DNA of 64,000 nucleotides, taken from NCBI RefSeq assembly GCF_017591425.1, contig NW_024466459.1, forward strand, positions 3,472,001 through 3,536,000. The letters are read 5' to 3'. Positions 1-12,054 of the stretch are shown piece by piece (position 1 is the first letter of the stretch; every line of letters begins with the position of its first letter). The position numbers and the translations under genes are program-made. Source of the stretch: Ochotona curzoniae (lineage: Eukaryota > Chordata > Mammalia > Lagomorpha > Ochotonidae). Below the pieces are notes generated by a model. That model saw only the letters and a program-made list of their open reading frames with translations, had not been told where the DNA came from and ran no database searches.

Positions 1-2768
1 AACTTCCAATAGGTCAGTTTTAGGTTATTGAAGCTAGATCAAAAGACCAAGAAAAGAAGAGAATGGGTAATTAAAACAATTGATTAAAAAAAGATATAAT
101 TACAGAAAGGGATGTAATCAAGAAGACAATTTGAAGGGCAAGTAATAACTTTAGTTTAGGAACATGTACAAGATCAGGAATCCAGATCTCAGGTTAGGAA
201 GCAAACACAAATATCACATGTTGAGAATAACAAATAAGTTTAGACAGACGGTTGAACCTGACAGGTCCTGACCCGAGATCATGGATGAGCCCACGGTGAG
301 CCCATCTTAGTGGCAAGGTCTGCTTTGACTGGGGTGTGTCCTTCTTTAGCCGAGAATGGTCCAGTGAATGGATGGAAGAGTGCAAGCTCGTACTTGAGAC
401 TAAATGGGAGACAAAGGAGGGAAGGAGTTGCTGATCTTTTTAGGCCAACAACAAGAAAACAAATTTCATAAATTACCAATCACAAAAACCGTCAAATGTC
501 TTTGGTCTCTGAGTGGGGTAATACATAGGCTACCAGTAACTTTAACTGACTGTGGAATCTTGTTGAATATTGACTAGTGAGAGTCATAGGGCTTATGGTT
601 GCAGTTTTTTAAAAAATACTGAAATGTTTTTTATAAACTCCCTGCATTAAATTGAATAGAACATTTTTTACCCACAAAATTGTGAATTGCATGTGAGACT
701 TAATATTTACTTGTATTAAGTGAAAAATCAATTCACATATTTATGAAAAAAGGTTAAGTTTATTGAAACCACTATTTTTGTAGTTCATCTCTAAATTTAC
801 TCAGAGCATTTTTCTGTGAATTAAAAGAATACATTTGTATTCCTAAACATGCACCGTGTAGCTTTTGTTGCATGGTTTATTTTAAATGCTGCTAGAATCA
901 GTGTTTATGTAGGTTAGCATTTTGAATTTCTGTGAATATTTACACATACATTTTATTTATATGTATCTCAACCAGAAGCAACAAAACAATGTTGGAAAGA
1001 ATTTAGCATTGTATTTAGTCATGTAAAGGCTTAAAATGGTAATCTAAATCCTGTAATAGTCTTTATTTATACTGTTGTGATGATCTCTGTGTGTATTAAT
1101 TATGTGTTGTGTCATTATTCTTAAATGTGTTTGCCAGTTTTATTAAAATCTCTTTGTATCTTTTATGTATACTCTTGAAAATTTTAATAATAGCCTTTTT
1201 ATGTTAAAACTTATAACAGCCTCAAATGGAAAGAGTTAATATAATTCAAAGTAATCTTAAAATGAAAAGACTAATTAAAAATTAACAGTTATATTTTTAT
1301 ATGTATAACCAGGGGCAAAGTATAACACCATGAATTTAGTTAGTTAATTTTTTTCTGATTATTTGAATCAATTCTGGCCACACAAATCTTTTATGTTAGG
1401 TGAATTCAGTTTATGAATAAAAAATAAAAGCTGTTAATAGCAAGCACATAGGCAAAATAAAATTTATTATAGTGAATTAGGCTCTTTCAACAAAATAGCT
1501 TTGTTTTGCATTCTCATGGGGTTGCCGTGATGTGTAAGTCATTCCGGATGCTTTCCCAGTGGGCTAGATTAAGAGCCAGGTGACCCCTGCCTGTTCTGTT
1601 GCTGTACCTGAGGCATGTTGAGAGATTCTGACTCTCACCATACGGATGGGGGTCCACCTACTCAGCTCAGTTGTCCTTTGAGATCAGGCTGACTGAGGAG
1701 GCTGCTGTACAGCTGTCCTGGAGATTCACCAGCAGTGACACAATAACAGGTGAATCCTGTAAGTCTGGATTCCTACACTGAACCTTTGTCAAATTTCCTA
1801 AGCATCGATGCACCGAGAATTGCAGCATTTTATACAATTAGTGAAAAGCCAGGAATACCAATTGGATTTCTGTACTTGTAATCTGGTGCATGAAAGCCAA
1901 AAGCTGAACTATCACTCATTTTTCAGATACATTCTTTTAGATGAGATGACTTGTGTTTTCTGTTGTACACTTGAGTTAGAAGTGTATGATTTTTATACAT
2001 CCTAGTCCCCTAAAATGGATTATGTGATCCTTCTGTATTAGTTTGTGTATATAATTGAAGAGCTGGCTGTATACAATGCATGCAGAAGTATGTCTGTTGG
2101 GAAGAGAATGCTGTAGCAAGTAATAATAATGAGGACGCGCTCATACTGAGGCAGCAATGGAGTCAACCTCAATTCTCAAAGGGGGCCTGACTTCTCCTGC
2201 CTTTCACTGGCTTATTTTTTAAAAATCAACTCTTTCAGCCAGAGTCTCCTGGATTTTCTTATTCTCCTCTTCAATTAGTCAATCAAAACCTCTGAATGCT
2301 TTGCTTTTGGTAAAGTCACAGGATTTTTAGCAAAGCAATTAGTGTTTTCTGAATGACACTGGGATAACGTGGGAGCAGATGTGACCTTAGCATATACAGG
2401 ATGTTGGGAAGAGGTCGCTGATGCAGAGCTGGCAGAAAAACCTGCCTTCCAATTACTTGAATGTCACTCTTTATAGGATGTTTCCAGTGAAGAACTCAGC
2501 CTGAATTTTATTCTCCTTCCAAGGCCAAATAGGTTACCTGTCACTCCTGGAAACACTCTGCCGAGAAAATAACTTTAAATGTTTCTAGATGCTACAGCTA
2601 ACATCTTCCCAACATGCACTGTCCCTGTCCATGAGTCCTGATGCACCAAAGTCAGGCATAGATAACACATCTGTGTAGCTTTTTATGCAAATTAAGTTGT
2701 TAAATGATGTTTATTTTTCTGTTCCTTGAAGGAATCAGTGTAACAGTGAATATTTTAAAAATATATAA
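1..2768. other. Unrecognised intronic sequence
   Basis: This AT-rich stretch has only short random reading frames and no repeat I can name. The part around 1500-1790 is somewhat more GC-rich than its surroundings but shows no splice-bounded open frame. By position it should be intron upstream of the CEP112 exon at 15052. Confidence 0.5.
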
Positions 2769-3058
2769 TGGGCCTGGCACCACAGCCTAAACCTAAGGTC
2801 CTCGCCTTGGACACACCGGGATCCCATGTGGGCACCAGTTCATATCCTGACAGCCCAGTTTCCCATCCCGCTTCCTGGTTGTGGCTTGGGAAAACAGTTA
2901 AGGATGGCCCAAAGCTTTAGGACCCTGCACCCATGCAGGAGCCCCAGAAGAAGCTCCTGGCTTCTGCCTTCAGATTGGTTCAGCCACTTGGGGAGTGAAT
3001 CAGCAGACGGAAGATCTTCTTCTCTGTCTCTCCTCTCTCTATATCTGACTTTCCAACA

Positions 3059-3090
<32 letters not shown>
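2769..3090 (+). mobile_element. CSINE, near full length
   Basis: A tRNA-derived lagomorph SINE. It begins GGGCCTGGCACC and carries the family landmarks in order: ATCCCATGTGGGC, the AAGCTTTAGGACCCTGCACCC block, GGGGAGTGAATCAGCAGACGG, and a CTCTCTATATCTGACTTTCC pyrimidine stretch. It ends in an (AAAT)n tail at about 3060-3090. The intact 5' end indicates full length; scattered substitutions indicate moderate age. It faces the minus-strand copy at 3645-3970. Confidence 0.9.
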
Positions 3091-3091
<1 letters not shown>

Positions 3092-3279
3092 CTTATCTAT
3101 ACAAATCAAATATATATATTAGCCAGTAGAGACATCTGGGCTTGACATTTCTCGGAAGATTTTTTTCTATAATGCTTCTACTTTTTAATTGTTATGATTC
3201 ATATTTTTTCAGTTTTTTCTAGACCCAGCTTTGGTGAATTTTGGATAGTTTAGTATTTCCTCCCCCGCCCCCCCCCTTT

Positions 3280-3475
3280 TTTTTTAATTTAAAGAGTGTT
3301 TGAAACCGAGAATTTCAAGGAGAGAGAATCCATCCATCCACTGGTTTACTCCTAGAGGACCCCAAGGGCCAGGCTGATGCTGGGAGTCAGGAGCCTTGTC
3401 TGGGTCTCCCATGTCAGTGGCAGAAGCTCAAGTACTTAGGCCAACTTCAGCTTTGTCCAGGTTAGGAGCAGGGCT
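3280..3475 (-). mobile_element. Old CSINE fragment
   Basis: Read on the minus strand, this has the 3' half of the SINE: a T-rich start at about 3277, the GGAGTAAACCAGTGGATGG block, and a CCCATGTCAGTGGCAG remnant. It is strongly diverged and lacks a clear 5' end. Confidence 0.6.
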
Positions 3476-3644
3476 AAATTGATATTAATTGGTATTAATC
3501 AGTTTTTATAGATGTGAACCTGCCCTTACATTCTCTACAACTCAGTGCTTCATTTTTATGTCTGAGTTCCTGGATGAATATACCTGAATTTTTATTTCTT
3601 TCTGTATGCATGACATGTTTGGGATCAATCTTATAATGACTTTT

Positions 3645-3970
3645 TTTATATAAAGATTTATTTATTTTTATTTTTATTGGAAAGGCAGATATACAGAGAG
3701 GAGACAGAGAGGAAGATCTTCATCCAATGATTCACTCCCCAAGTGAGCGCAATGGCCGATGCTATGCCAATTCCTAAGCCAGGAGCCTCTTCCGGGTCTC
3801 CCACGCGGGTGCAGGGTCCCAAAGCTTTGGGTCGTCCTCGACTGCTTTCCCGGGCCACAGGCAGGGAGCTGGAAGGGAAGCAGGGCTGCCGGGATTAGAA
3901 CTGGTGCCCATATGGGATCCCGGGTGTTGCAAGGCGAGGACCTTAACCACTGCACCATCGTGCCGGGCCC
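3645..3970 (-). mobile_element. CSINE, near full length
   Basis: On the minus strand the copy begins GGGCCCGGCACGATGGTGCA near 3970 and runs through the CCCATATGGGCACCAG and AAGCTTTGGGACCCTGCACC blocks to an AAATAAATCTTTATAT tail near 3650. Divergence from the youngest copy in the window (41907-42241) is low. The open frames crossing it on both strands are SINE translation and not genes. Confidence 0.92.
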
Positions 3971-3984
3971 AACTTTTTTTTTTT

Positions 3985-4560
3985 TTAATCAACTTGGCAA
4001 TATTTGTCTTTATGCATTCTCTTGAAGAGTTTTTAAAGGACTGGAATGACCTGTCACTTAGGAGATATTTTTGGAAGTCACCTGAAATGTTATGTGAGCT
4101 GAGTTTATATTATGTTTGCTAACGGGGAGACTTTATTCCTTCAGTTTTTTCTTAAATTTGTTGTTTAGCTTTCTATTTAATCTTATAGCATTTATCTTTT
4201 CCTAGAAATCTCTATATTTCATCTAGGTTCTCTGGTGAGTGGTGTTACATTTTTGTGGTATAATTTAGTTTGTTATGTGTCAGGTGGTATATTCTTTTAA
4301 AGTTGCAACACCAGTTATAAATGCCTCCTTTGTTAACAAAATAACATCATAGGATGACACTGCCGTGACTTTGTTTCCATTACTAGTGTTGTTATTTGTG
4401 CCTTCTCTTTGGCTTCCCCATCGCTCCTCTCACAGGCTGATCCATCTTCCGGACTTGCTAAACTGTTTGAATCTGTACTTATCATGAGCATTTTGAACGC
4501 AAACAGGATGTTATGCTACTTAGTTCTCTCTTTAACTTCATTCCTCAAGGTCTGATAAGT
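3985..4560 (-). mobile_element. Possible old L1 fragment
   Basis: The T-rich plus strand reads like the antisense of an ancient mammalian L1 ORF2, especially around 4140-4330. No protein-level match is clear after frameshifts, so this is a tentative call. Confidence 0.35.
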
Positions 4561-4950
4561 CATATTTTCATTGTCAGGCATTTGTAAGGATTTGTATTTA
4601 AATACTACGAATTTCTTTTTGATTATGAAATATGTTAACATTGGTCAGAATTTATAAGCCCTCAGAATAGAGGTGGTAAAATATTTTCCAGTCATTCCTG
4701 ACTGCTGCCACTAATCCCTTCATTCCCCTCCAAAATAGCACTAGTATAGAATGCCTCTCCTGGCAAAGCAGAGATTAATTCTAAGCACATTTAATTTTAT
4801 CTTGAAATGTGAGTTATGCAAATATGTAGCTGCAATTTCAAAATATAATGGAAATATTTCTGTTGTTTTGTTGTATGTTCTTGGTTCCTAACTTAGTTGC
4901 AATATTATCGAAGAATCTATTTTTGGTATCACAACCTCTAGCAATGTGGT

Positions 4951-4953
<3 letters not shown>

Positions 4954-5001
<48 letters not shown>
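4954..5001. repeat. (TG)n microsatellite
   Basis: An uninterrupted TG dinucleotide tract of about 24 units, followed by TTTGGGGGGAG. Confidence 0.98.
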
Positions 5002-5003
<2 letters not shown>

Positions 5004-5042
5004 GGGGGGAGAGAATTCTTTGGTGCTATAAATATTGTATAT

Positions 5043-5125
5043 GAGGCTACCTTTAAAAGTTTGTGGGAATGAAATAAAAGGATTAATTTATTTTTGCACA
5101 GAAATATTTTATATTCATATTTAAT
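5043..5125 (+). mobile_element. Mariner-like small element, fragment
   Basis: The stretch beginning CTACCTTTAAAAGTTTGTGG and continuing through AATTTATTTTTGCACAGAAA parallels the reverse complement of the element at 60731-60845. It looks like one half of a non-autonomous DNA transposon whose ends resemble GGGGACTTCTAAAAGTTCAT. Confidence 0.4.
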
Positions 5126-5424
5126 CTTTCATGACATGCATTTCCCAAGAACTGTCTGAACACCCTGTGTGTGTCTGTGTGTATGACTAAATCTGCTGCT
5201 AGAAGGGTAGGGTTGTCTTTCCCTTGTAGTTCCATAAAATTTGCTCTATGCTTTTTATACAAGTCCTTTATCATATGTGTCTTGTGAATATTTCCTCCCA
5301 CTATGGACGTTATCTTTTCATTGTCTTAATAGTATTTTTCACAGAAAAAAAAATTAAGTTTTATATCTCCCAATTTTCCAGTGTTTTTCTTTTTAAAATG
5401 ATTTATTTCTTTCTGTATTTTTAA

Positions 5425-5735
5425 AGTATTTTATTTTTTTATGATACAGTTCTGTAGGGTCTGAGATTTCCCTTACCATCTCCCCAAATCCTCTCCCACC
5501 CCCGCCACTGATTTCCCTTTTATTATTACAATAGTATAGCACACCATAAGCAGTCCTAAGCCCATCATTCTTTTATTTAAGTGTGTCCTGACATTGTAGG
5601 TATAGACAGTGCCAGAGAGTCTAACATCCTGTTGTCAAGATACATTTAACAGTTTCATTGGGAATCCATCTTTGATTTGAAAGTAGAGATGCATGCTGTG
5701 TTGTATCTTCATATCTGGATATGATAGACTCTGTT
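5425..5735 (-). mobile_element. Probable lagomorph L1 3' end
   Basis: On the minus strand this runs from ATTCCCAATGAAACTGTT, through CTATACCTACAATGTCAGGA and a G-rich stretch, to ACTGTATCATAAAAAAATAA at its 3' end. The same order recurs at 54405-54655 on the plus strand and, in part, at 31300-31475, 30180-30290 and 39185-39345. A G-rich stretch followed by an A-rich tail is typical of a LINE-1 3' UTR. The family assignment is inference. Confidence 0.55.
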
Positions 5736-5797
5736 ACACAGTTAGTATACATTCCTTTAAATGAAAACCATAAAACTAAATCAGCAACAGGAAGAAA

Positions 5798-6090
5798 AAG
5801 AGATTTATTTGTTTTTATTGGAAAGACAGATTTATAGAGAGAAGGAGAAACGGAGAAAGATCTTCCACCCACTGGTTCACTTCCCAAACAGCAAAAGGGC
5901 CAGAACTCAGCCAATCCAAAGTTAGGAACCTGAGCTCCTTCTGAGTCTCCCACATGGGCACAGGGTCCCAAGGAGCTGGGCCATAAGCGAAGAGCTAGAT
6001 GGGAAATGGAGCAGCCAGAACATGAACCGGCATGCATTCAGGATGTTGGTGCTTGCAGGTAACCTGTTGAGCCACAGTGCTGCCCCCCCG
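5798..6090 (-). mobile_element. CSINE
   Basis: The minus-strand copy begins near 6090, just inside a C-rich run, with GGGGGCAGCACTGTGGCTCA. It ends at AAATAAATCTCTTTTTC near 5797. The GGGAAGTGAACCAGTGGGTGG block is present at about 5865-5885. It is moderately diverged. The overlapping minus-strand open frame is SINE translation. Confidence 0.88.
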
Positions 6091-6109
6091 CCCCCGCCCA
6101 GTATTTTTC

Positions 6110-7361
6110 TAGCATAGATTATGCTAATGTTATGTCTGAAATTGTATTGCCATATGAAAGATCAACCACATTTTTCTCCTAGTTTTTTTTTTCTATAAAT
6201 TTTGGTTTTGGGCATTTTACACTTAGATCTGTGATACACTTTTTGTTAATTTTTGTTGACATTTGGATATCCAACAGTTCCATTATCGCCTATTGAGAAA
6301 ATATTTTGCCTTTAATTCCCTCCCACACACTTTAAAAAATTTAAAAGCAACAATAGCACGTTTCACATGTAATGCTTGGACTCCTTTTTGGGGAACAGTA
6401 CAAGATTCCAACACATGCATATAATGTGAACTGATCAGATCAATCAGCATCTCGCTTGTCCTAACCCATGAAGCTCTCCTCCAATTTTCACATGTATATG
6501 AATCATTAATCTTGTCTATAAGCGCTCCAATGTGCTGTGTGCCACTAGAACCTGTTGCTTCCATCTAATGTGTGCTGGTCCCTTTTCATCATCCTTTCTA
6601 TACTCTCTCCTCTTATTTCATTCCCACTTATCCATGTTCAGATCAACGTGTAAAAAAATATACCAATCTTACATATACAGAATATGTAAGGAACTAAAAA
6701 AAACAGCAACAAAGATTCAAACAGTCCAGGTAAACAGTGAACGAAAGATCTGAACAGACGTTTCTCAAAAGAATAAATTTAAAAAAAATCCACAAACACT
6801 TGGGGATGATGCCTTTGGTTCTTTTGCTAAAGACCTGTTAACTCTATTTCTGTAGGTTTGTTTTTGAGTTTTCCATTTTGTCTTATCAGTCTGTATGTTA
6901 TGAGTCTTCTATTGCCAACACCATTCTGTCACTGTCTTTATTATGGTACCTTGAAATTTGAGTCCTACAATTAATTCTTTGCTTAAGTGTTATGTTGGCT
7001 ATTCCAACTTGTCCCTTTTCCATGAGAGTTTTGATATCAGGTTGTTGATATATACCAAATAGCATCCTTGGATTTTTATTGATTTTGTAGATGAAGTTGA
7101 TGAACTAACCTGTTAGCAATGTAAAATTTGCAGTCCATGGATATGAAATACTTTTCCCCTTATTTTGGTTTTATTTAATGAGTTTTCCTGAAATTGTGTA
7201 GTTTTTTGTGTATATAATGAATATTTTGTTTCTCTGTATTACTTCACATCTTGAAAATTTTCCACCGTCATCTTTTCAAATTGTTGTTATCTTCTCTGTT
7301 CTCCATGCTTTTAAAACTCTATTGAAACTTGATTTGACCATTTTTTTGACCTTTTATGGCT
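6110..7361 (-). mobile_element. Decayed L1, mosaic
   Basis: Parts of the plus strand read as the antisense of old L1 3' regions, most clearly 6800-7130 (TTTTGAGTTTTCCATTTTGT, then TTGATATCAGGTTGTTGATA). The middle, about 6320-6790, matches less well and contains a short plus-strand-like L1 phrase near 6750 (GATCTGAACAGACGTTTCTC). More than one fragment may be present. No open frame survives. Confidence 0.5.
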
Positions 7362-7615
7362 TTTTAAAGATTTATTTACTTGAAAGTCGTATTTGCGGAA
7401 GAAGAGAGACAGAGTCTCCCATTGGCTAGGTCATTCCCCATAGGGCCTCAGTGGCCAGGGCTCACTTGCATGGAAGCCAGGAGCTGGGAGCTTCATCTGG
7501 TACTCCACATGCAGGCCCAAGCCCTGGGGCCATCTTAACGCTGCTTCCCACGCTGCATCAGTAGGCAGCTGGAGTAGAAACAGAAGCTGCAACTATCTAT
7601 ACACTGCCTCCAACA
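7362..7615 (-). mobile_element. Old CSINE, diverged
   Basis: The left end TTTTTAAAGATTTATTTACTTG is the complement of the SINE tail. The CAGAGTCTCCCATTGGC and GGAGCTTCATCTGGTACTCC blocks correspond to the body. It is heavily diverged and the 5' end near 7615 is approximate. Confidence 0.7.
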
Positions 7616-7629
7616 CTCTCTGGCCTTTC

Positions 7630-7996
7630 CTTTCAGTGCGTGTTCGAAGACTTTCCAGCACCTACAGAATAAAATCCAACCCTTTAGGAGCTTTACATTC
7701 AAGATCCTTCAGTATCTGTACTGATTTTTTTTTTTTTTGTATTTACTCATAACACTGTTTCCTGTTTCCTTCTTTCGTAGTGCTCATTCTTTTTTGAAAT
7801 ATCTTCTGTGTATCAGTATCCCTGTATTATGAATAATACACATTCATCTCTTGCCAGACAACCAGCCAGCCAGCTCAGATGAATTTAGTCTTTTTTTTTT
7901 TCCTAGTTGCCAGAACCCTTTTATATGGAAGTAATCACTTCTTCATCCAAGCCCTCAGAGTACATTGCTCACTGCTGTTCCTCCTCCTGCTGGAGT

Positions 7997-8000
<4 letters not shown>
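7630..8000 (+). mobile_element. L2 fragment
   Basis: AATAAAATCCAACCCTTTAG followed by ACATTCAAGATCCTTCAGTA, and then CTGCTGTTCCTCCTCCTGCT, follow the order of the 3' part of an L2 LINE. A T-run interrupts it at 7727-7738. It is ancient and poorly preserved. Confidence 0.5.

Positions 8001-8050
<50 letters not shown>
7999..8050. repeat. (GT)n microsatellite
   Basis: An uninterrupted GT tract of about 26 units, following CTGGAGTCTC. Confidence 0.98.
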
Positions 8051-8054
<4 letters not shown>

Positions 8055-11000
8055 ATTACGTATTCTGGTTTAAATTCTTTTAGGGAAAACTACTTTTAAA
8101 GTCAGTGTTCATGCTGAGTTTGTCATAGGTTCTAACAGATTTGTGTTAATGCAGTAAGTTATATATAGTTTTGAGTTAGAATGGCACACAAAAAGTATTT
8201 CAGTATCATAAGATATATGCCAAATAGCATAAGAAACTGAAATAGCGATTTTCTGTTGATGGACTTCTTTATAAATGTACAATGAACTCAATACCTCATG
8301 AAGTTATTATACTTTTCTTGCAAGGATGTACATAAAATAATTTTTGGTTGATGAAAATAATCTGGTGACTATTTTAACCATGAATGTGTCCTCAACTCAA
8401 TATACTTTGCTTTAGTGAGGCGCATTTTAAGGTGTTTCCTAGAGCTATTGTGATGATAACACTGGTGGTTCATAATCACATATATGCTCTTCAACCTCGT
8501 TCTGCTTTTGCCAGCAGCACCTGTCAGATTCAGAGATGTTTCACAGTCACTAATTTTTCTCGATGTTCTCAATATAGGAAGTCGGCTTACTAAAACTTGT
8601 TCATCTCCTACAGAAATAACTGTTACTAATTTTGTGGATTTGAGGGAAATTTACTGTTCATGTAAGTGACACAGAAGAAGATTATACCTTACTTTTTAAC
8701 GCATTAAAGAAAAATTAACATATCTAGGACTTTAAAACTTTTATCCAGCTATCAGTATGTTCTAATGATTAAAATGAAGGAAACCTTCAGTAAGTTCATC
8801 ATATAATATTCTACTTATTCCAAAACTATTTGATACATTTTCAGTTTAGTTCTTGTGTTTGAAAATCGCTATTGGATTAAGTTAGTGCATATTATTATCA
8901 TCACATACCTAGCCAACTAGCAAAAACAGAACTAATGGTGAGTGCATCATTGGCAAGCGTGTGGAGAAATAGGTTCATGTGTGCACTGTTGCTCACTGGA
9001 AATGGATTCAGTGAATATTTAGAGCAATTTGGAGGGAAGCATTTACATTCTCTTCATCTTTTGATCAAGTAGTATTGCAGTGTACCCTAAAAGTAAAATA
9101 TCACTGAGAGGAAAGAGCAGAAAGTAAAGTCCACCTGTTTCTCATCGCTTCTTCTTGCCTTGTCCCCCAGGTTGCACACCCTGCCCTCCCACACATGAAT
9201 GTACTCCAGTTTAGAACCATCTTTTTATTATACCATGGGTTTTTTCAGGGTTACTTTTTTAAAAATTTTTTTACTACTAATAATGGTATCATCATTTATA
9301 TCTCGTGTTGATGCTTTCTGTGGCTTTTTCCAAAGTTAAATTTAGGAAAAACAGCCAGTTCTTGCCCGCAAACCTTGACATCATAGAGATTTTTTTAAAA
9401 GAATCTTTTGAGCCCTGGTATAATTACTGTTGTCACTGCCTAAGACAATCTCTTCTCAGAATATTTTGCATCAATTCTGAGTTTGATTAAATTGACTCTC
9501 TTATTCCCAAGTACTCAGTTGAAAGGAATCTCTAAAAAATAGAGAACAAAAGGTGAGACTGTTTTCAAGGACCACTGAGCTACAAATCTATTGTATATAT
9601 TGATATACATGTATCGATTTATCTATGAAATGAATAAATAAACTTTGAAACATTGCATTTATTTCCTGAGGGGGAAAAGAATCCTCTTTTCTGCTACATA
9701 AATTTATGAAAATTTACCTTGTATATAAATTCCCCTTACACCTGTCTTTGAAACTATTTCAAGGTAGCATTTTAAGAGACGGGGGAGAGGGAAATGGAGA
9801 AAGAGAAAGTGAATGAATGAGTTAATAATAAGGTCTTTGGGGCTCATATTTGTCATTTTTAAGTTCTTTCTCCTATTCCAGCATAAATATTTTGTCCAGC
9901 CATTTATAGCAGATTCTTCCGTTCAAAAGGAGGAGAAGTTTTAATGGTTAGATTTGTGTTTACTAGCTACAAAATAAGATAAGATTTATTTATATTATCG
10001 TAGTGGAATTGTCACAAAAATTACCATCAATAATATGTGCAAGATAACTTGTACGAAATAAATAGTATTTCTATGAACTGTTATAAAGAAATGATGAAAC
10101 TATTAGCATCCCAAACAACATATTTGTAGTATTTTTCTTGAAACTGAAATAATTGTTGTAGATATTTTGATCAGCAAAGCAATTTTTCATCATTTAGTTC
10201 TGTTCCTTTTCCCAGAATGCTAATGTTGTGTTACTGCCATGTTGGATTTTCTGCTTTCCCAGCCATGGCAGTGAAGGTTTACGCAGTGTTTTTTGAAACT
10301 ATAGCATGTATAATACAGTTGCCGTGCTTTGGGAAGAGCTTCATTTATAACTAATGCATTGGTGGCAATACAGGGTTTCCTGAACTGTTCATCTCGGAGC
10401 TTGTAGATGAGATTTGATCAACTTTTCCTCTGAAAACTACTGACCAGGGTAGTTCAAGTGGAATTTTTAGCCATACAGTAAAAAATAGTTTTGTCTCATA
10501 TGTAATATATAATTTAAAAATTTAAATGGATTTAAAATAATAAAGGAAAGTAAGTGTAGCATATAAACCTGAAAGAGGCCAACCACATTTCAAAATTGCA
10601 TGTATTTCTTTTGTTGTTCATAAGGAGGTAAAAATAATTAACATTAAAATTTTCCCATGTCGAATGCTTGAGGAACATTGTTGCTACCACTAAGAGAAAA
10701 TGCAATGTGATTTCTAAATGGGTAAAGACAAAATTGGAGGAAAAAGAATTCTCCATCTAGAATGAAATGACAAAAAGTAGGAAAAATTAAATATACAAAA
10801 TGCAGGACAAATAGCATAGATTGAATTGGGAAAATGAGTGTTACTATATTAGCATGTACAGACCAGTTTGAATAATGATTTAATTAGAAGACAAGCGATT
10901 AAATTTTAAATTCTATAGAGCATCTAGAAGAGATATGTCTAGCAAGATCCAAGACAGTTGAATAGGGAGAGACACTGATGATGATGGTGGGATGATCACA

Positions 11001-11090
11001 AAAGAAAAGGGGAGGAACTATATTCCCAGAGGACAGTTGTGAGGAATTTGCAATGGAAATTCTGAAGACATATGTTGGAGCCATGGCTAC
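8051..11090. other. Unrecognised intronic sequence
   Basis: AT-rich sequence without a named repeat or exon. Short frames exist on both strands but have no splice sites, codon bias or protein likeness that would support a gene. Confidence 0.5.
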
Positions 11091-12054
11091 CACACAGTCA
11101 TGCAGGTGAACAGGATGCCACCAGTACCTTACCCCCCCCCCCCCCCCGTACCTGGAGGGGAAGCAAGGTGAGAGGAACCTGTGGCAGCTCACACCTTCGG
11201 TGATACTGCCTGAGGGGAAACGTGATTGCCGCTGACATTGAATCTGGCCTGAAGTACCAGCAGGGGTCAGAGTGCCCACTTAGCCCTGTGAAGGAAGAGC
11301 ATGTGCACCAAGGCACCTGGTGACCAGCAGGGAGAAAGTATCCTCTTAATCAGGCAAGTAGAGGCTGCTGCAGCCCATGCCTAACTAGGGAATTTTATTG
11401 GAGGGATAGGTCCTCCATTTTTTATCATTATTATTGAAGAGAAAAGTCCCCACTGACTGTGAGTCTGGCCTGTGGCACCCACTTAAGCCCATGAAGCGCT
11501 TCTTTCCCTCACTTTGTTAAGGCTCCTGTGGAACACTAACCAATATGTTTCAAGCAGGCATCTGTCTCTGGATATGCTGCAGGTCTCTTTGTGGATGGGG
11601 AAGGCTTGCAAGGGTGAGCGTGGCTCTCTTGCTTCCTGTAATTGTGGGAACCCTGCACCCTGTTACTGAGAATTCTGATAGTGGGGTGTGGGTGGGCCTT
11701 TGGGCATTCCTGTGTCTGGCTTAAGAGTCTCAGTTTCCTGACTGCTGGGCATGCTCGTTGCAGAGGGCTGTACACTCACCCTGAGAAGTACACAGACTGT
11801 GAGTTCGTGTGCCTGTCTAGTGGAGTGCAGCGGCACTGTGGGATCGCTGTGAGAATTTGTTTCATCTTGGCAGAAAGAGGCTAAGGCTATGATCCTCCCC
11901 AACCGATGTGACTGTCCCCACCCTATTACTGATAATAAAGAAGTCGGCCATGCCTGGCCTGGGAGTCACTCTGGACTCTTGCTCCACCCCTGAGCACTGG
12001 CCTGAGTTCCTCGGACCCACACAGCGCATGCGTCTGGGTGTCCGCTAAAGGAAC
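11091..12054 (+). other. GC-richer block, possible L1 5' UTR
   Basis: This roughly 960-bp stretch is clearly richer in GC than its neighbours and contains a run of 16 C at 11132-11147. Near-repeated phrases occur, such as GAATCTGGCCTGAAG (about 11240) and GAGTCTGGCCTGTGG (about 11461). It lies directly upstream of a plus-strand L1, so it may be that element's 5' UTR. That is inference from position. Confidence 0.3.

Noticed and set aside
3674..4025. Overlapping open frames of 66-94 codons on both strands
   Set aside because: They lie over a CSINE; the same peptides (for example CGPGKQSRTTQSF) recur wherever this SINE occurs.
5621..6037. 138-codon minus-strand frame
   Set aside because: It combines CSINE sequence with the L1-like 3' tail; no independent coding signal.
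10899..11316. 126-codon and 72-codon minus-strand frames
   Set aside because: They include the translated C run (GGGG) and have no domain likeness or splice support.
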